Assembly (NCBI RefSeq): GCF_004193775.1
Contig: NC_041006.1
Location: forward strand, 22,521,279 to 22,585,278
Source of the DNA: Glycine soja
Taxonomy: Eukaryota > Streptophyta > Magnoliopsida > Fabales > Fabaceae
DNA: 64,000 bases
Direction of reading: 5' to 3'
Numbering within the stretch: position 1 is the stretch's first letter; every line of letters begins with the position of its first letter. Under the pieces are notes generated by a model. The model searched no databases. It was given only the letters and a program-made list of their open reading frames with translations, and had not been told where the DNA came from. Shown here piece by piece: positions 45,185 through 57,900 of the stretch. A program made the position numbers and the translations under genes.

Positions 45185-45369
45185 CAAAGGGGGAGAGAAA
45201 TAGGGATTAAATCAAGAACTCACATGAGTAATTAACTTAATTTTAAGTGAAGCATAAATTCAAAAACAAAGGGGGAGAATGGAAATTTATGTGAGTGATC
45301 GACTAGGAAAAAGTGTGTGTGTGTGTGTTTCTTGATTTCAGAAGTTGTCATCATCAAAAAGAGGGAGAT
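45185..45369 (+). promoter_or_regulatory. Multiple polypurine tracts of C2
   Basis: GCCAAAGGGGGAGAGAAA (about 45184-45201), CAAAGGGGGAGAATGG (about 45267-45282) and AAAAAGAGGGAGA ending at the LTR (about 45356-45368) form a three-tract series. The first matches the distal tract of C1. A (GT)n run at 45313-45328 lies between them. Confidence 0.75.
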
Positions 45370-46896
45370 TGTACAAGCAAAGCTTCATGATAAATCAAAG
45401 GTAATTCAAAGGTGTTTTGATGATAACAATGATGATAACAAAAGATAATGACAAAGGTGATGACAAAAAGCTCAAAGATCAATCAAAGAACAACTCAAGT
45501 GAATCAAAGATCAATCAAAGAACAACTCAAGTGAATCAAGAACAATTCAAGAGTTCAAGATAAGAATCAAGAAGAATTCAAGACTCAAGAAGAAATTTTA
45601 GAGTCAAGAATCAAGATTCAAGGTTCAAGACTCAAGAATCAAGATCAAGATTCAAGACTCAAGATTCAAGAATCAAGAGAAGGCTTAATCAAGATAAGTA
45701 TGAAAAGTTTTTCTCAAAAATTGAGTAGCACATGATTTTTCTCAAAACATGTTTACCGAAGAGTTTTTACTCTCTGGTAATCGAATACCAGATTGTTGTA
45801 ATCGATTACCAGTAGTAAAATTGTTTTGAAAAAGTTTTCAAATTGAATTTACAACGTTCCAATTAATTTCAAAATGCTGTAATCGATTACAATGTTTTGG
45901 TAATTGATTACTAGTGCCTTTGAACGTTGAAATTCATATTCAAATGTGAAGAGTCACATCCTTTCACATAAAAGCTTTGTGTAATCGATTACACTGATTT
46001 GGTAATCGATTACCAGTGATTGTTTCTGAATAAAATCTAAAGATGTAACTCTTCAAATGGTTTTTGATTTTTTCAATTTGGTTTTAAGTTTTTCTAAAAG
46101 TTATAACTCTTCTAAATGGTCCTCTAGGCCAGACATGAAGGGTCTATAAAAGCAAGGCTTTGATTTGCTTTTCAAGACACAATTTTCAATCAATCTTATA
46201 CAATCCTTTACAAGCCTTGAATCTCTTTGAACTTCTTCTTCTTCTTTGTGCCAAAAGCTTTCCAAAGTATTCTGGTTTTCTAAACCTTGAAAACTTGTGC
46301 TATTCATCTTTTCATTCTCTTCTCCCTTTGCCAAAAAGAATTCGCCAAGGACTAACCGCCTGGATTCTTTTTGTGTCTCTCTTCTCCCTTTTCCAAAAGA
46401 ACGAAGGACTAACCGCCTGGATTCTTTTTGTGTCTCTCTTCTCCCTTTTCCAAAAGAACGAAGGACTAACCGCTTGAATTCTTTTGTGTCTCCCTTCTCC
46501 CTTGTCAAAGAATTGAAAACGACACAGTCTGAGAATTCTTTTGATTCTTCCCTTTCCCTAATACAAAAGTGTTCAAAGGACTAACCGCCTGTAAATTCTT
46601 TTGTATCCCATTCACAAAGTATCAAAGGTTTAACCGCCTGAGATCTTTGTCTTAACACATTGGAGGGTACATCCTTTGTGGTACAAGTAGAGGGTACATC
46701 TACTTGGGTTGTTGACTGAGATCAAGAAAGGGTACATCTCTTGTGGATCAATTCTACTGGAGGATACATCCACTAGGTTCAAAGAGAACAAGGGAGGGTA
46801 CATCCCTTGTGGATCTTTGTTTGTAAAAGGATTTTTACAAGGTTGGAAAAGAAATCTCGAGGACCGCAGGTCGCTTGGGGACTGGATGTAGGCACG
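45370..46896 (+). repeat. 3' LTR of C2, truncated by the Ogre2 insertion
   Basis: It is collinear with 41258-42722 and cut at 46897. It carries three 57-bp copies of a segment 'aaggactaaccgcctg...aaaagaacg' (starts 46347, 46404, 46461), while the 5' LTR has about two. The last five bases, GCACG (46892-46896), should be the Ogre2 target duplication. The other copy lies outside the window. Confidence 0.88.
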
Positions 46897-48500
46897 TGTC
46901 ATACCCTAATTTCGTCCGGGGATTGTTATTTGATGATATACAACCTTTGATTGGCCGCTTCAAGATACTTGGCACCCTTGGTTGCACAATATGTGAAGTC
47001 CTGAGACGTGCCGAAAATCAAAAGGAAGCAGGCTTGCGCGATCCGTTAAATTCCGTAATGTGACGGAAATCGAAAAGATGTGTTTTTGCGCAATTCGTGA
47101 GTTTCCGTAACTTCTTCGGAAGCTAAAAAAGAGTAAATACATAATCCGTAAGGATTGGTAACCTTGCGGAAAAAAAATAAGTATCGTTACGAAATTCGTA
47201 AAGTTTCGTAACGTTACGGAAAAAGAATTACCAAAAAAAAATAAAAGGGGGGGTACATTTAATAAAAAGGGGGTACAAATAGCAATCTGGCCCACTTGGG
47301 CCTTCCAGATCCTTCCTCCAGAAGACTGTTGCTTCTGGAGGAAGCAACCTTGCTCGCCTGGGCGAGCTGGGTGGCAAGCTCGTCCTCTATTTTGCTATCA
47401 ATAGGGGGAGGAGTGAAGAAGAAAAGGGGTTCAGCCTTCTTGGCATTTCGTATTCTCTTAAATTTGCTGAGGAAAATTGTTTCCGTGAAGAAAATCCAAG
47501 CCGAGGCGCTTCCGTAACGTTTCCGTGAGTAATTACGCGAAGATTCTCGACCATTCTTCAACATTCATCGTTCGTTCTTCGTTTTCTTCAGTCTTCAACG
47601 GGTAAGTACCTCAAACCGAGCTTTTCAATTCATTCTATGTACCCGTGGTGGTCCACATTGTGTTTCATGTATTTTAATTCTCATTTTCATTCGCTTTTTA
47701 TACCCCTTTTTGACGTGCTTAAGTCATTTATTTAAGTCATTTCTCGCCTAATCTAAAAATAAAATAAATTTCCCCCGATCATTTGAATTGTATCATCCGT
47801 TAATTTCGGTTAAAATGAATTTCGATCGTTTGGTCGTGCCGTAACCACGTTGGAAATAAAAAAAGAGGTAAAATAATAATATAATAATCAAAAATACCCT
47901 TTTAGTAAAATAAAGCGAAAAATCAATTGGACGTTTTCTCTTGGAATTTCTCATTCTTAATTGAATTGACTAATAACTAAAGTGAAACTAAGGCTAAAAT
48001 CAACTCGCCTAGTCAAGCTTGTCCACAAAAAATAGGGTTTTGAAAGTTTATCATTTCAGTTTCTTACCAAGTAAAATGGATCATTTTTAAGGTCCAACGA
48101 CTTAAAATGATCACCTTTCAAGTAAAAAGAATCACTTGATTCACGCATAAGAAAGAACTACATAGGTCTGATTTCCTCTTTGATGGAGGGTACGTAGGAG
48201 CAAAAGCCCCGCTTTTGTCGACCTCAAAAAATAAAAAGAAATAAAGTTAAGGTAACACAATTTCCACAATTCTAAAAAATAGGCTGTTGTCCTTCAAGAC
48301 AAACGTAAGAGGTGCTAATACCTTCCTCAACCGTAAATACAACTCCCGAACTTAGAATTTTCATTTTTGATCGGTTTCCTTCGGTTTTCCCGACATTTTC
48401 CACAAATAAAAGTTGGTGGCGACTCCGCGCATCTTTCCTCCTTTGGAAAGCGCACCCGTGAGTCTCGCCTCGCTCGCCCGCAAAAGGGCACGTTGCGACA
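46897..48500 (+). repeat. 5' LTR of Ogre2 (1,604 bp)
   Basis: It starts TGTCATACCCTAATTTCGTC and ends CGTTGCGACA, then the primer site. It is clearly related to the Ogre1 LTR but with many differences, for example in the 'gattgttatttgatgatatac' block near the start. The splice-donor-like GTAAGT is at 47602-47607. Confidence 0.9.
47396..47403 (+). promoter_or_regulatory. Altered TATA box in the Ogre2 LTR
   Basis: The octamer is TATCAATA where Ogre1 has TATAAATA. The flanking 'attttgc...ggggaggagtgaag' context is conserved. A weaker promoter is a plausible consequence. Confidence 0.5.
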
Positions 48501-48502
48501 GT

Positions 48503-48520
48503 TGGCGACTCCACTGGGGA
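48503..48520 (+). promoter_or_regulatory. Primer binding site of Ogre2
   Basis: TGGCGACTCCACTGGGGA starts two bases after the LTR and differs from Ogre1 at one position. Confidence 0.75.
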
Positions 48521-49211
48521 CCTTTTTGTGAGTTAGGCCTATTTTAAGGAATTGTGGATTTGTGAAACTTCGTGTGTGCTTTTGTTGAACTGTGTAAATG
48601 TAAATAATTGTTGTCTATTTTCGCATTCTTTACACTGCATTCTAAGCACCCACGGGTTTGAGTAAAAAAAGGGGCCCTACACCCGGGTTCATGGGAATTT
48701 AAGGAGTGGAGGTGAATCTATCATCATGCTAGGTCTCCGACTTGCTTGATAATAGTGAAACCTCGTCTAGAGCTTTCTCTCTTTATAATGTGTTGTCGCT
48801 GGTATTCCATACCACCACAATATTATTATCTTGAGTGATGATACCTCTAGAGAACGACCGTGTGAGTTATAAATTGTTGGGAAATAGTTATTAGAAACCC
48901 CTAGATATTGTCCTATAGTTTCCCAAATAGGGGAAAAGAGCAAACACGCTCCGTTCCATTTGTTCTCATGCATTTTTTGGTAAATAGCACTAGTTTATAG
49001 TTTTGCTAGCGATGTTTGGTTTCTTTAGAGTAATACGTAACCCTTTTAATACTACGTTGAGACGCCATCATGCCCAAAACGTAGCATTAAAATTGGATCT
49101 CTGCGGTCTCGTATGTATAAGTTCCCCCTTTGTGTGGTTGTCTTTCTGTTTTCATGCATACGCATTGCATCATTCATGTCGGAGTCTTGATCCACCCCCT
49201 TTTTTAGGTAA
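48521..49211 (+). other. Untranslated leader of Ogre2
   Basis: Non-coding, about 150 bp shorter than in Ogre1, and it keeps the GGGCCCTACACCCGGGTT block (about 48671-48690). An AG acceptor-like site in a pyrimidine tract ends at 49207, just before the ORF1 ATG. Confidence 0.5.
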
Positions 49212-51034
49212 ATGATGGGGACAAATCAAAACGGCAAAAGGTTTTATCAAGTCAAGGTTAAAAGTCTAGATGTCACTAGCCTCAAGGAATTGGGATGATT
49301 GATGGGACCTCTCCAAAGGCAAGCCTTCCGCAAAGTGTACGGGAAGATTCTAGATTTGACCGCAGCGGAGGTATTTACGGAAGCTGTTGTATCCCTCGCC
49401 CAATACTATGACCAGCCGTTGAGGTGTTTCACGTTTGGGGACTTCCAAATGGTACCAACTATTGAAGAGTTTGAGGAAATATTAGGATGCCCTCTTGGGG
49501 GGAGAAAACCGTATCTTTTCTCCGGCTTTCTTCCTTCCTTGAGCAAGATTGCAGCTGTGATTGGAGATTCAGCAAAAGAGTTGGATCGCATGAAACAAAC
49601 TCGCAATGGAGTAGTGGGCTTGCCACGGAAATACTTGGAAGGCAAGGCAAGGGATATGGCGAGCCAAGAGAAGTGGGGCCCGTTTGCGGATATTTTAGCT
49701 TTGCTGATTTTTGGGGTTGTCCTCTTTTCCGAATGTTGACGGTTTGGTAGACTTAGCCGCCATTGATGCTTTCCTCGCATATCACCATAGCTAGGAAAGT
49801 CCAGTGGTGGCTATCTTGGCAGATTTGTTTGACACCTTTGACCGGAGGTGTGAGAAAAATAATGCACGGATTGTCTGTTGTTTACCCGCTCTTTGTGTAT
49901 GGTTGATTTCACACCTATTCCGACAAGACACGAGACACCCGTGTCCACTTCAAAGCTATTGCTCATGCGCCGAAAAAGGAAGAGTCGATTGGGACCAACA
50001 TTTGGCTGGGATAGGGGGCAGCGCGATCAATTGGTTTCCTCGTTGGAAGGAAGGCAAGGAAGGAGTTATCTTCTCGTGTGGGGACTACCCTAATGTTCCA
50101 TTGATAGGGACTAGGGGTTGTATTAATTATAATCCCGCACTCGCCATAAGACAGCTAGGGTATCCCATGAGGGGAGCGCCAACCGAAGAAAGTCTCTCGC
50201 CTTTCCTTGTGAGGAATCTAGGCGCGCAAAGTCTCAAGGCGATACAAAGAGTCCACAAGGCGTGGAGAAGTCCGTTGAGGAAAGACAAGGAGCTTAGGGG
50301 CATCCGTAATGGTGTCATCGGAGGTTATCATGGATGGCTAAGAATTCACACGCGAGGGTTAGATTGGCTCTCCAAGTTGAAAGTTATCGATGAGGAGGAC
50401 TTCGAAGCTCCGGAGGAAGATGAAGAAGTCCGAGCTCTAAAATTAGAGCTAGGGAAGGCAAGACTCGCCAAGGAGAAGTTCAAGTCAGCTGCTACACACA
50501 TCCGGAAGGAGTGCACCGAGTTACAAGAGGAAAACGCGGCCACTGCAAGAGCCCTTGAACAAGAAACCAAAAGGGCCCGCAAGGAGGAATATGGCCGAGA
50601 GAAATTCTGAGGAGCATTGTGGGGTAGCAACAATGAGCTCAAGCTCCGAAGAGTTAGTTGCTTGCGCGAGGTCCAAAAGGAGTTTGGCTCAACACTTGGA
50701 AGCCACGGAGCAAAGCATGCTAGCTATCATAGGGCAATACAAGGAAGAGTTGAACCAGTCTGTGGCCCATGAACAAAAGCTAGTGGAGGATTTTGCACAA
50801 GTGTACGCCGAAAAAGAAGCAAGAGGGAGGGTGATTGATGCATTGCATCAAGTAGCGACTATGTGGATGGATAGGTTCGCCTTGACCTTGAATGGAAGTT
50901 AAGACCTCCCGCGTCTATTAGCCAAAGCAAAAGCCATGGCCGAAGTGCGTACGGCCCCCGAGGAGATTCATGGGCTAATCAATTACTGTCAACACATGAT
51001 AGATTTGATGGCCCATATAATTAGAAATCATTAG
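49212..51034 (+). pseudogene. Ogre2 ORF1: DUF7745-like, heavily broken
   Basis: It starts at the ATG at 49212 and keeps the YYDQPLRCFTFGDFQMVP and EEFEEILGCPLGG motifs. Lesions: TGA at 49296-49298 (Arg in Ogre1), a one-base insertion near 49727, TAG at 49792-49794, TGA at 50608-50610 (Arg in Ogre1), a deletion of several tens of bases near 50655, and TAA at 50900-50902 (Gln in Ogre1). The end is a TAG at 51032-51034, matching the Ogre1 ORF1 end. Confidence 0.75.
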
Positions 51035-51270
51035 ATTCTCTTGTAACACCTTTGTATAATCTTGGCTAGATGAAAGCTTTGTTCTTTTTATAAAATGAGA
51101 AGTTCTGGACTCATCACGTTACCTAAAAACCTTTGGGTGGATCCAAGTGCTCCGATTATTCATTTGCATATTCATGTTTTGGTGGCATACTCACCTTTGT
51201 TTATTTCTTTAGGAAATTCATCATAACTAAGAAAACACCAAGGCACCCCTATAACACTCGATCCAAAAAA

Positions 51271-54200
51271 ATGGATAATGAAGAGGGCGTGCAGGAACAG
51301 ATAAAGGCCAATCTATCGGCCTTAAAAGATCAAATGGCTTCCATCTCGGAGGTCATGTTAAAACTCCAGAAAACCATAGAGGACAAAACCACGGCAACCG
51401 CCTCCAGTACGGTTAGGGAAGCGAAGCTGGTGCTGCAACCCGCTTTAAATCCGGGCCGAGACAAAAACACGGCTGTGTTTGGTCGAAGGTATAGTCCGCA
51501 AGCTTATCCTTATGGCTTGCCTCTGGATTTCACTCCCCGTGCCACCCCGGAAGATTTAAGCCAAGCCCCTACTTTTGAGGGGCAACTCCCGCCTTATGAC
51601 GACTATCCCGGGCAAGACGATGAGGAAGGAGATACCCATCTTGGCCCCCTGCTCCACCTCAAAGATCCGTCCTCACATGAACTACCCCAACCGAACATAG
51701 TCCACCATATCCCGGCCTCACCCACACCTGTAAAAGAATCTGTTCCCTTCGCGGAAGATAAGGGAAAGATTGAGGCACTTGAAGAGAGGTTAAGAGCAGT
51801 CGAGGGCCTTGGCAATTACCCATTCTCGGATTTAGTGGATTTATGTCTCCGGCCCAATATCGTCATTCCGCCCAAGTTCAAAGTGCCAGACTTTGATAAG
51901 TACAAAGGGACGACATGTTCGAAGGGGCATCTTCGGATGTATTGCCGAAAGATGGGGGCGTATTCTGCGGACGAAAAATTGTTGGTCCATTTCTTTCAAG
52001 ACAGCTTGGCCGGGGCAGCTGTAGCATGGTATACCAATCTGGAAGCTTCCCAGATCCGATCATGGAAGGACTTGGCAACTGCCTTCATTAGGCAGTACCA
52101 GTACAATACGGACATGGCTCCCGATCGAAACCAGCTTCAGAGTATGACTAAGCGAGAGCATGAGTCCATTAAGGAATATGCCCAAAGATGGAGAGATCTC
52201 GCAGCCCAAGTTGTACCGCCCATGACGGACAGGGAGATGATCACAATTATGGTAGATATGTTACCCACGTTCTACTATGAAAAGCTAATAGGCTACATGC
52301 CAGCTAACTTTGCGGATCTCGTCTTCGCCGGAGAAAGGATTGAATCTGGACTATGGAAAGGCAAGTTTGAATATGCTGCCAATATGGCCCCCAACAACAA
52401 CAGAAGAGCCCCAGTAGTGGGCGCGAGGAAGAAGGAAGGAGACGCCCACGCGGTCACCACCGCCCCGATGCGGATGAAAGCACCCCAAAATATCCAAAGC
52501 TCATACCAGCCCAATCCCCCAAATTTTTTAATCCGAGCCGGGAATTCTCTCCCGATTCAAGTAAAAGGACCACCCGCAGCAGAAAGAGCGCCGACCCAAC
52601 GCACGGCTCCAGCCGCTCCCTGGCCAATTAATAATACAGCCCCCGGCGCGAGCTATAAATATGCACAGCACCCGCCCCCGAGAGATAACTTCTCCCCTAT
52701 TCCCATGGCATACTCCGAGTTATGGCCTTCATTATTGGAGAATCACTTGGTGGTGACCATACCCGGAAAGGTCTTCCAGCCACCCTACCCCAAGTGGTAC
52801 GACCCGGGTGCCAAGTGTGTGTACTATAGTGGAGCTCCTAGACACAATATTGACTCATGCATCCCGTTCAAGTATAAAGTGCAGCACCTGATTAGTGCCG
52901 GCTGGCTAGCGTTTCAGGAGGAAGGCCCAAATGTTAAAACCAACCTGCTAGCTAGTCAATGAGGGGCTAGCGTGAACGTCGTCGAAAAGGACGGGCCATC
53001 GTGGGCAAAGAGATTAGGAGAGGTGGTTACTTCTAGACGCTTCATCTATCAATCACTGCAAGCGGCGTGCATGGTCTCCCGAGGTGGAGACGAAAGGGAT
53101 GAATGTTTGTTTCACCTCGGGGAGTCGCATGACATGGAAACCTGTCCCGTGGTGGAAGAATTGCTTCAGCGGCTCATGGATTACGGGCAGCTTGAAGTGT
53201 CCATAGGAGTGAGGGAAGAACCATAAATTTGCATGCAGTCAGAAGAGAAGAAGGTTCCTCTAACCCCCAAGGCCCTAGTGATATGTTTTACTAGGAAAGG
53301 GACCGGTTCCACACCCATATACCCCCGGACGGCACCCAAGCCAACACCATTTGCATATCAAAGTAATAAGGCCGTTCCGTGGAAGTATACCCCTCCCGCG
53401 TCCAACGAAAAAGTTGCAACCGAAGTTGACTCCCTATCAGCTAAGGTAACGAACATCACCGGCCTCAGTGGCGTAACCCGCAATGGTCGGGTGTTCGCTT
53501 CCCCTCACCCGGCGGAATTGCCCTCTAAAGGGAAAGCGCCCATGGTCCAAGAGCCCACAGATATAGCCACCCCCTCGAAAGAAGTAGATCCTCCAGTGGT
53601 AAGAGGGGCCGAAAAGAAAGAGGGACTTCAAGGAAAAACAGTGACTTTGGAAGAGGCCCATGAGTTCCTCCGCCTCATCCAACAAAGCGAGTTTAAGGTA
53701 GTCGAGCAACTGAATAAAACTCCAGCAAGGATCTCTTTGCTTGAACTACTCATAAACTCCAAGCCTCATCGTGCACTGTTGATGAAGGTCCTTAACGATG
53801 CCCATGTAGCACATGATATCTCAGTGGAGGGTTTCGAAGGCATCGTTAATCATATAACCACCAACAATTATATCGCGTTTGCGGAAGAAGAGATTCCCGT
53901 TGAGGGGAGAGGACACAACAAGGCTCTACATGTGTCGGTGAGATGTATGGACCACGTTGTCGCAAAGGTACTTATCAACAATGGATCGAGCATAAATGTA
54001 ATGCCGAAGACCACTTTGGAAAAGCTTCCTTTTAGTGCGTCACGTTTAAAACCAAGCTCGATGGTGGTGCGTGCCTTTGATGGTACTCGGCGGGAAGTGA
54101 TGGGGCAAATCGACATTCCCATTCAGATAGGCCCCCACATTTGCAACGTGGTGTTTCAAGTAATGGATATAAATCCCGCCTATAGCTGCTTCTTGGGAAG

Positions 54201-54805
54201 ACCGTGGATTCATGCACTGGGAGTGGTCCCTTCAACGCTTCACCAGAAATTAAAGTTCGCAGTGGGTGGACTTTTAGTGATAGTGTCGGGAGAAGATGAC
54301 ATGTTAGTGTGCTGCCCCTCCTTCTCGCCATACGTAGAAGCGGCGGAAGAATCATTGGAAACGGCTTTCCAATCCTTTGAGGTGGTGAGTTGTGCCTCTG
54401 TGGAACCAAGTCCGTCGCTACCTTCTCTCTCCAAAGCGGCCATAATGGTGGCGCGTGTTATGCTCAGGAACGGATTTGAGCCCGGAATGGGTCTAGGCAA
54501 GGACAGCCTCGGGAATGCCGACGTGGTCGATATCAAGGGAAATCCATACAAGTATGGATTAGGGTATGAACCCGGGACGCCGGGGAGGAGGAACGTGCCG
54601 TCAAGATTTTGGGCGGGTAGGGTATGGCCCGACCGTATTAGCCAGTGTTTCACCAGCGCTGGAATGGTGTCCGAGGAGGAGGTGGCAGCAATAGAAGAGG
54701 AGTTCCCTCAAGACCCACCAAGTTTTGTGCAACCATGCCACCCCGATTCCCAAGTGGGGAATTGGCGCGTGATAAGCCAGTCAAAAGTCTATACCCTGAT
54801 TCAAT
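51271..54805 (+). pseudogene. Ogre2 gag-protease with G-patch; catalytic Asp replaced by Asn
   Basis: One frame runs from the ATG at 51271. Stops are TGA at 52960-52962 and TAA at 53224-53226, each at a site coding for an amino acid in Ogre1. The gag core WYTNLEASQIRSWKD lies at about 52030-52075. The protease motif reads LINNGSSINVMP: codon 53977-53979 is AAC (Asn) where Ogre1 has GAT (Asp), so the protease should be inactive. The G-patch is at about 54440-54570. The frame passes the predicted splice donor and would end at TAG 54811-54813 without splicing. Confidence 0.83.
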
Positions 54806-54957
54806 GTAATTAGAGCCTATAGATTTCCTTTCTCTTTTGTTTTGTGAAACCTACCTTATTAAATAAACAAAGAGATCTTGTTTCATCTGTTCTTGCGGTC
54901 CCACCCTTTCTCATATCATTTTGCATGTTTTTGTTTCTTTTGTCTTGTTTGGTATAG
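54806..54957 (+). other. Predicted 152-bp intron between protease and RT in Ogre2
   Basis: The donor GTAATT starts at 54806 and the acceptor TTGTTTGGTATAG ends at 54957. The body resembles the Ogre1 intron ('catctgttc...tcattttgcatgtt'). Joining these exact sites leaves one base rather than two before the exon, so the frame would be off by one. Either a base was lost at the end of exon 1 or another donor is used. Confidence 0.6.
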
Positions 54958-57900
54958 ATATGAGGGTCGATTCTTTCAGGATCCTAACAACGAGGGTTTG
55001 ACAGTCGATTTCGATCGAGATATAAGCCAAACGATAAACGAGGAAGAGGAAGAGGACGTCCTGTCACTAGAGTTGGAGAGGTTGGTCGCTCAGGAAGAAC
55101 GTGAAATGAAGCCTCACCTAGAAGAAACTGAATTAGTAAACTTGGGGACCACGGAGGAAAAGAAAGAAGTAAAGGTAGGAACCGGTATGACTGCGCCTAT
55201 CCGCCAAGGCTTGATAATCCTTCTTGAAGAGTATCAAGATGTCTTTGCGTGGTCATATCAAGACATGCCCGGTCTGGATTTCGACATTGTGCAGCATAAG
55301 TTGCCTTTGAATCCTGGGTCCTCCCCGGTTAAGCAAAAGTTACGAAGAATGAGACCCGAGATGTCTTTAAAAATTAAAGAAGAAGTAAGGAAGTAGTTTG
55401 ATGCAGGTTTCTTAGCTGTGGCGCGGTACCCGGAGTGGGTGGCCAACATTGTCTTGGTCCCGAAAAAGGACGGCAAGGTTCGAATGTGTGTAGACTACCG
55501 GGACTTGAACCGAGCCAGTCCTAAAGACAATTTTCCCCTGCCACACATTGATATATTGGTAGATAATACAGCCAAGTTCGCCCTTTTCTCATTTATGGAT
55601 GGTTTCTCGGGGTATAATCAAATAAAGATGGCACCCGAAGATGTAGAGAAGACCACTTTCGTCACCCTATGGGGGACATTCTGCTATAAAGTGATGGCCT
55701 TCAGGTTGAAAAATGCTGGGGCAACCTATCAGCGTGCCATGGTGGCATTGTTCCATGACATGATGCATAAGGAAATCGAGGACTACGTAGATGACATGAT
55801 TGCCAAGTCTCGGACTAAGGACAAACACCTTGTCAATCTGTGTAAGTTGTTTGGAAGGTTACGAAAATACCAATTAAAACTAAACCCAACCAAATGCACC
55901 TTTGGGGTGAAGTCGGGGAAGCTGTTAGGATTTATCGTAAGTCAGAAAGGGATAGAGATAGATCCCGAGAAAGTGAAGGCCATCCTTGAAATGCCAGAAC
56001 CACGCACGGAGAAGCAGGTTCAGGGGTTTTTAGGCAGGTTGAATTATATCACGAGATTTATCTCGCAGCTCACCCCTACCTGTGAGCCCATTTTTAAGCT
56101 GTTACGTAAAAACCAGGCGGTCTTATGGAACAGTGACTGCCAAGAGGCCTTCGAGAAGATCAAACAGAGTCTCGCGAATCCTCCGGTGCTCATGCCACCT
56201 ATAACAGGAAGACCTCTTTTCCTATACATGACCGTGTTGGACGAGTCTATGGGGTGCGTGTTGGGTCAGCATGATGATTCTGGAAAAAAAGAACAAGCCA
56301 TCTACTATCTGAGCAAGAAGTTTACCGCATGTGAGATGAATTACTCAATGCTGGAAAGGACATGTTGTGCTCTGGTATGGGCATCACATCGGCTTAGGCA
56401 GTACATGCTGAGCCATACCACGTGGCTTATTTCCAAAATGGATCCCGTGAAATACATCTTTGAAAAACCGGCCCTCACGAGACGAATCGCTAGGTGGCAG
56501 GTACTATTATCTGAATTCGATATCGTTTACGTCACCCAAAAGGCGGTAAAGGGAAGTGCCTTAGCGGATTATTTGGCCCAGCAATCCCTCCAGGATTATT
56601 GGCCGATGCACCCCGAGTTCCCAGATGAAGATATCATGGCCCTGTTTGAGGAGAAGCGGATGCACGAGGACATTGACAAATGGATTGTTTGCTTCGATGG
56701 GGCATCAAATGCTTTGGGCCACGGAGTAGGGGCAGTCCTTGTATCCCCGGATGATCAATGTATTCCTTTCACGGCTAGGCTAGGTTTTGATTGTACCAAC
56801 AATATGGATGAGTACGAAGCATGCGCCCTCGGGGTTCAGGCGGCCATTGATTTTGATGTAAAACTACTCAAGGTGTATGGGGACTCAGCTTTGGTGATAC
56901 GCCAGTTGAAAGGAGAATAGGAAACTAGGGATCCGAAGTTGATACCCTATCAAATTCACATCTTGAGGTTAGCCAAGTACTTTGACAACATTTCCTTCCA
57001 CCACATATCTTGGGAAGAGAATCAAATGGCTGATGCATTAGCCACCCTGGCATCCATGTTTCAACTTGCCCCACACGGGGATTTGCCGTACATCGAATTC
57101 AAATCTCAAGGCAGGCCGGCATATTGTTATGCAATAGAGGAAGAGCGGGATGGGAAACTATGGTATTTCGACATCAAGCAGTATGTCGAGAACAAAGAAT
57201 ACCCACCAGGGATTTCTGACAATGAAAAAAGGACGTTGAGGAGATTGGCTACTGGTTTCTTTGTAAGTGGTACCATCCTGTACAAACGAAACCACGACAT
57301 GACCCTCCTACGATGCGTAGATGCCAAAGAGGCGAACTTCATGATTGAGGAGATCCGCGAGGGTTCCTTTGGGACACATGCCAATGGGCATGCTATGGCC
57401 AGAAAAATCCTTAGGGCCGGTTATTATTGGCTCACCATGGAAAGCGATTGCTGCACTCATGTAAGGAGATGCCATAAATGTCAGGCATACGGGGACAATG
57501 TCAATGTTCCGCCACATCCTCTGAATGTTATGTCCGCCCCTTGGCCTTTTTCCATGTGGGGAATAGATGTCATTGGGGCCATCGAACCCAAAGCGTCGAA
57601 TGGTCACTGCTTCATTCTTGTGGCGATAGATTACTTCACCAAATGGGTCGAAGCAGCTTCCTATACTAATGTCACAAGGAATGTGGTAGTTAGATTCATA
57701 AAGAAGGAGTTGATTTGTCGATACGGACTCCCCAGAATGATGCAGGAGATGTGCGAAGACTTCAAGATCCAGCATCATAACTCTACCCCTTATCGGCCAA
57801 AGATGAATGGAGCTGTAGAGGGTTCGAATAAGAATATTAAAAAGATTGTTCAAAAGATGACAGTGTCATAAAAAGATTGGCATGAGATGTTGCCTTTCAC

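Larger units (their letters stand above)
41258..46896 (+). mobile_element. C2: internally deleted Sirevirus derivative inserted in G3 gag
   Basis: It has LTRs at 41258-42963 and 45370-46896 (the latter cut by Ogre2), an initiator-Met primer site, multiple polypurine tracts, and an internal region of only 2.4 kb. The inner part keeps the start of the protease and the end of RNase H, with AT-rich filler between. LTR ends resemble C1 ('ttcaacccccc...cacttgatccaaca' against the C1 complement), so both belong to one lineage. Confidence 0.85.
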
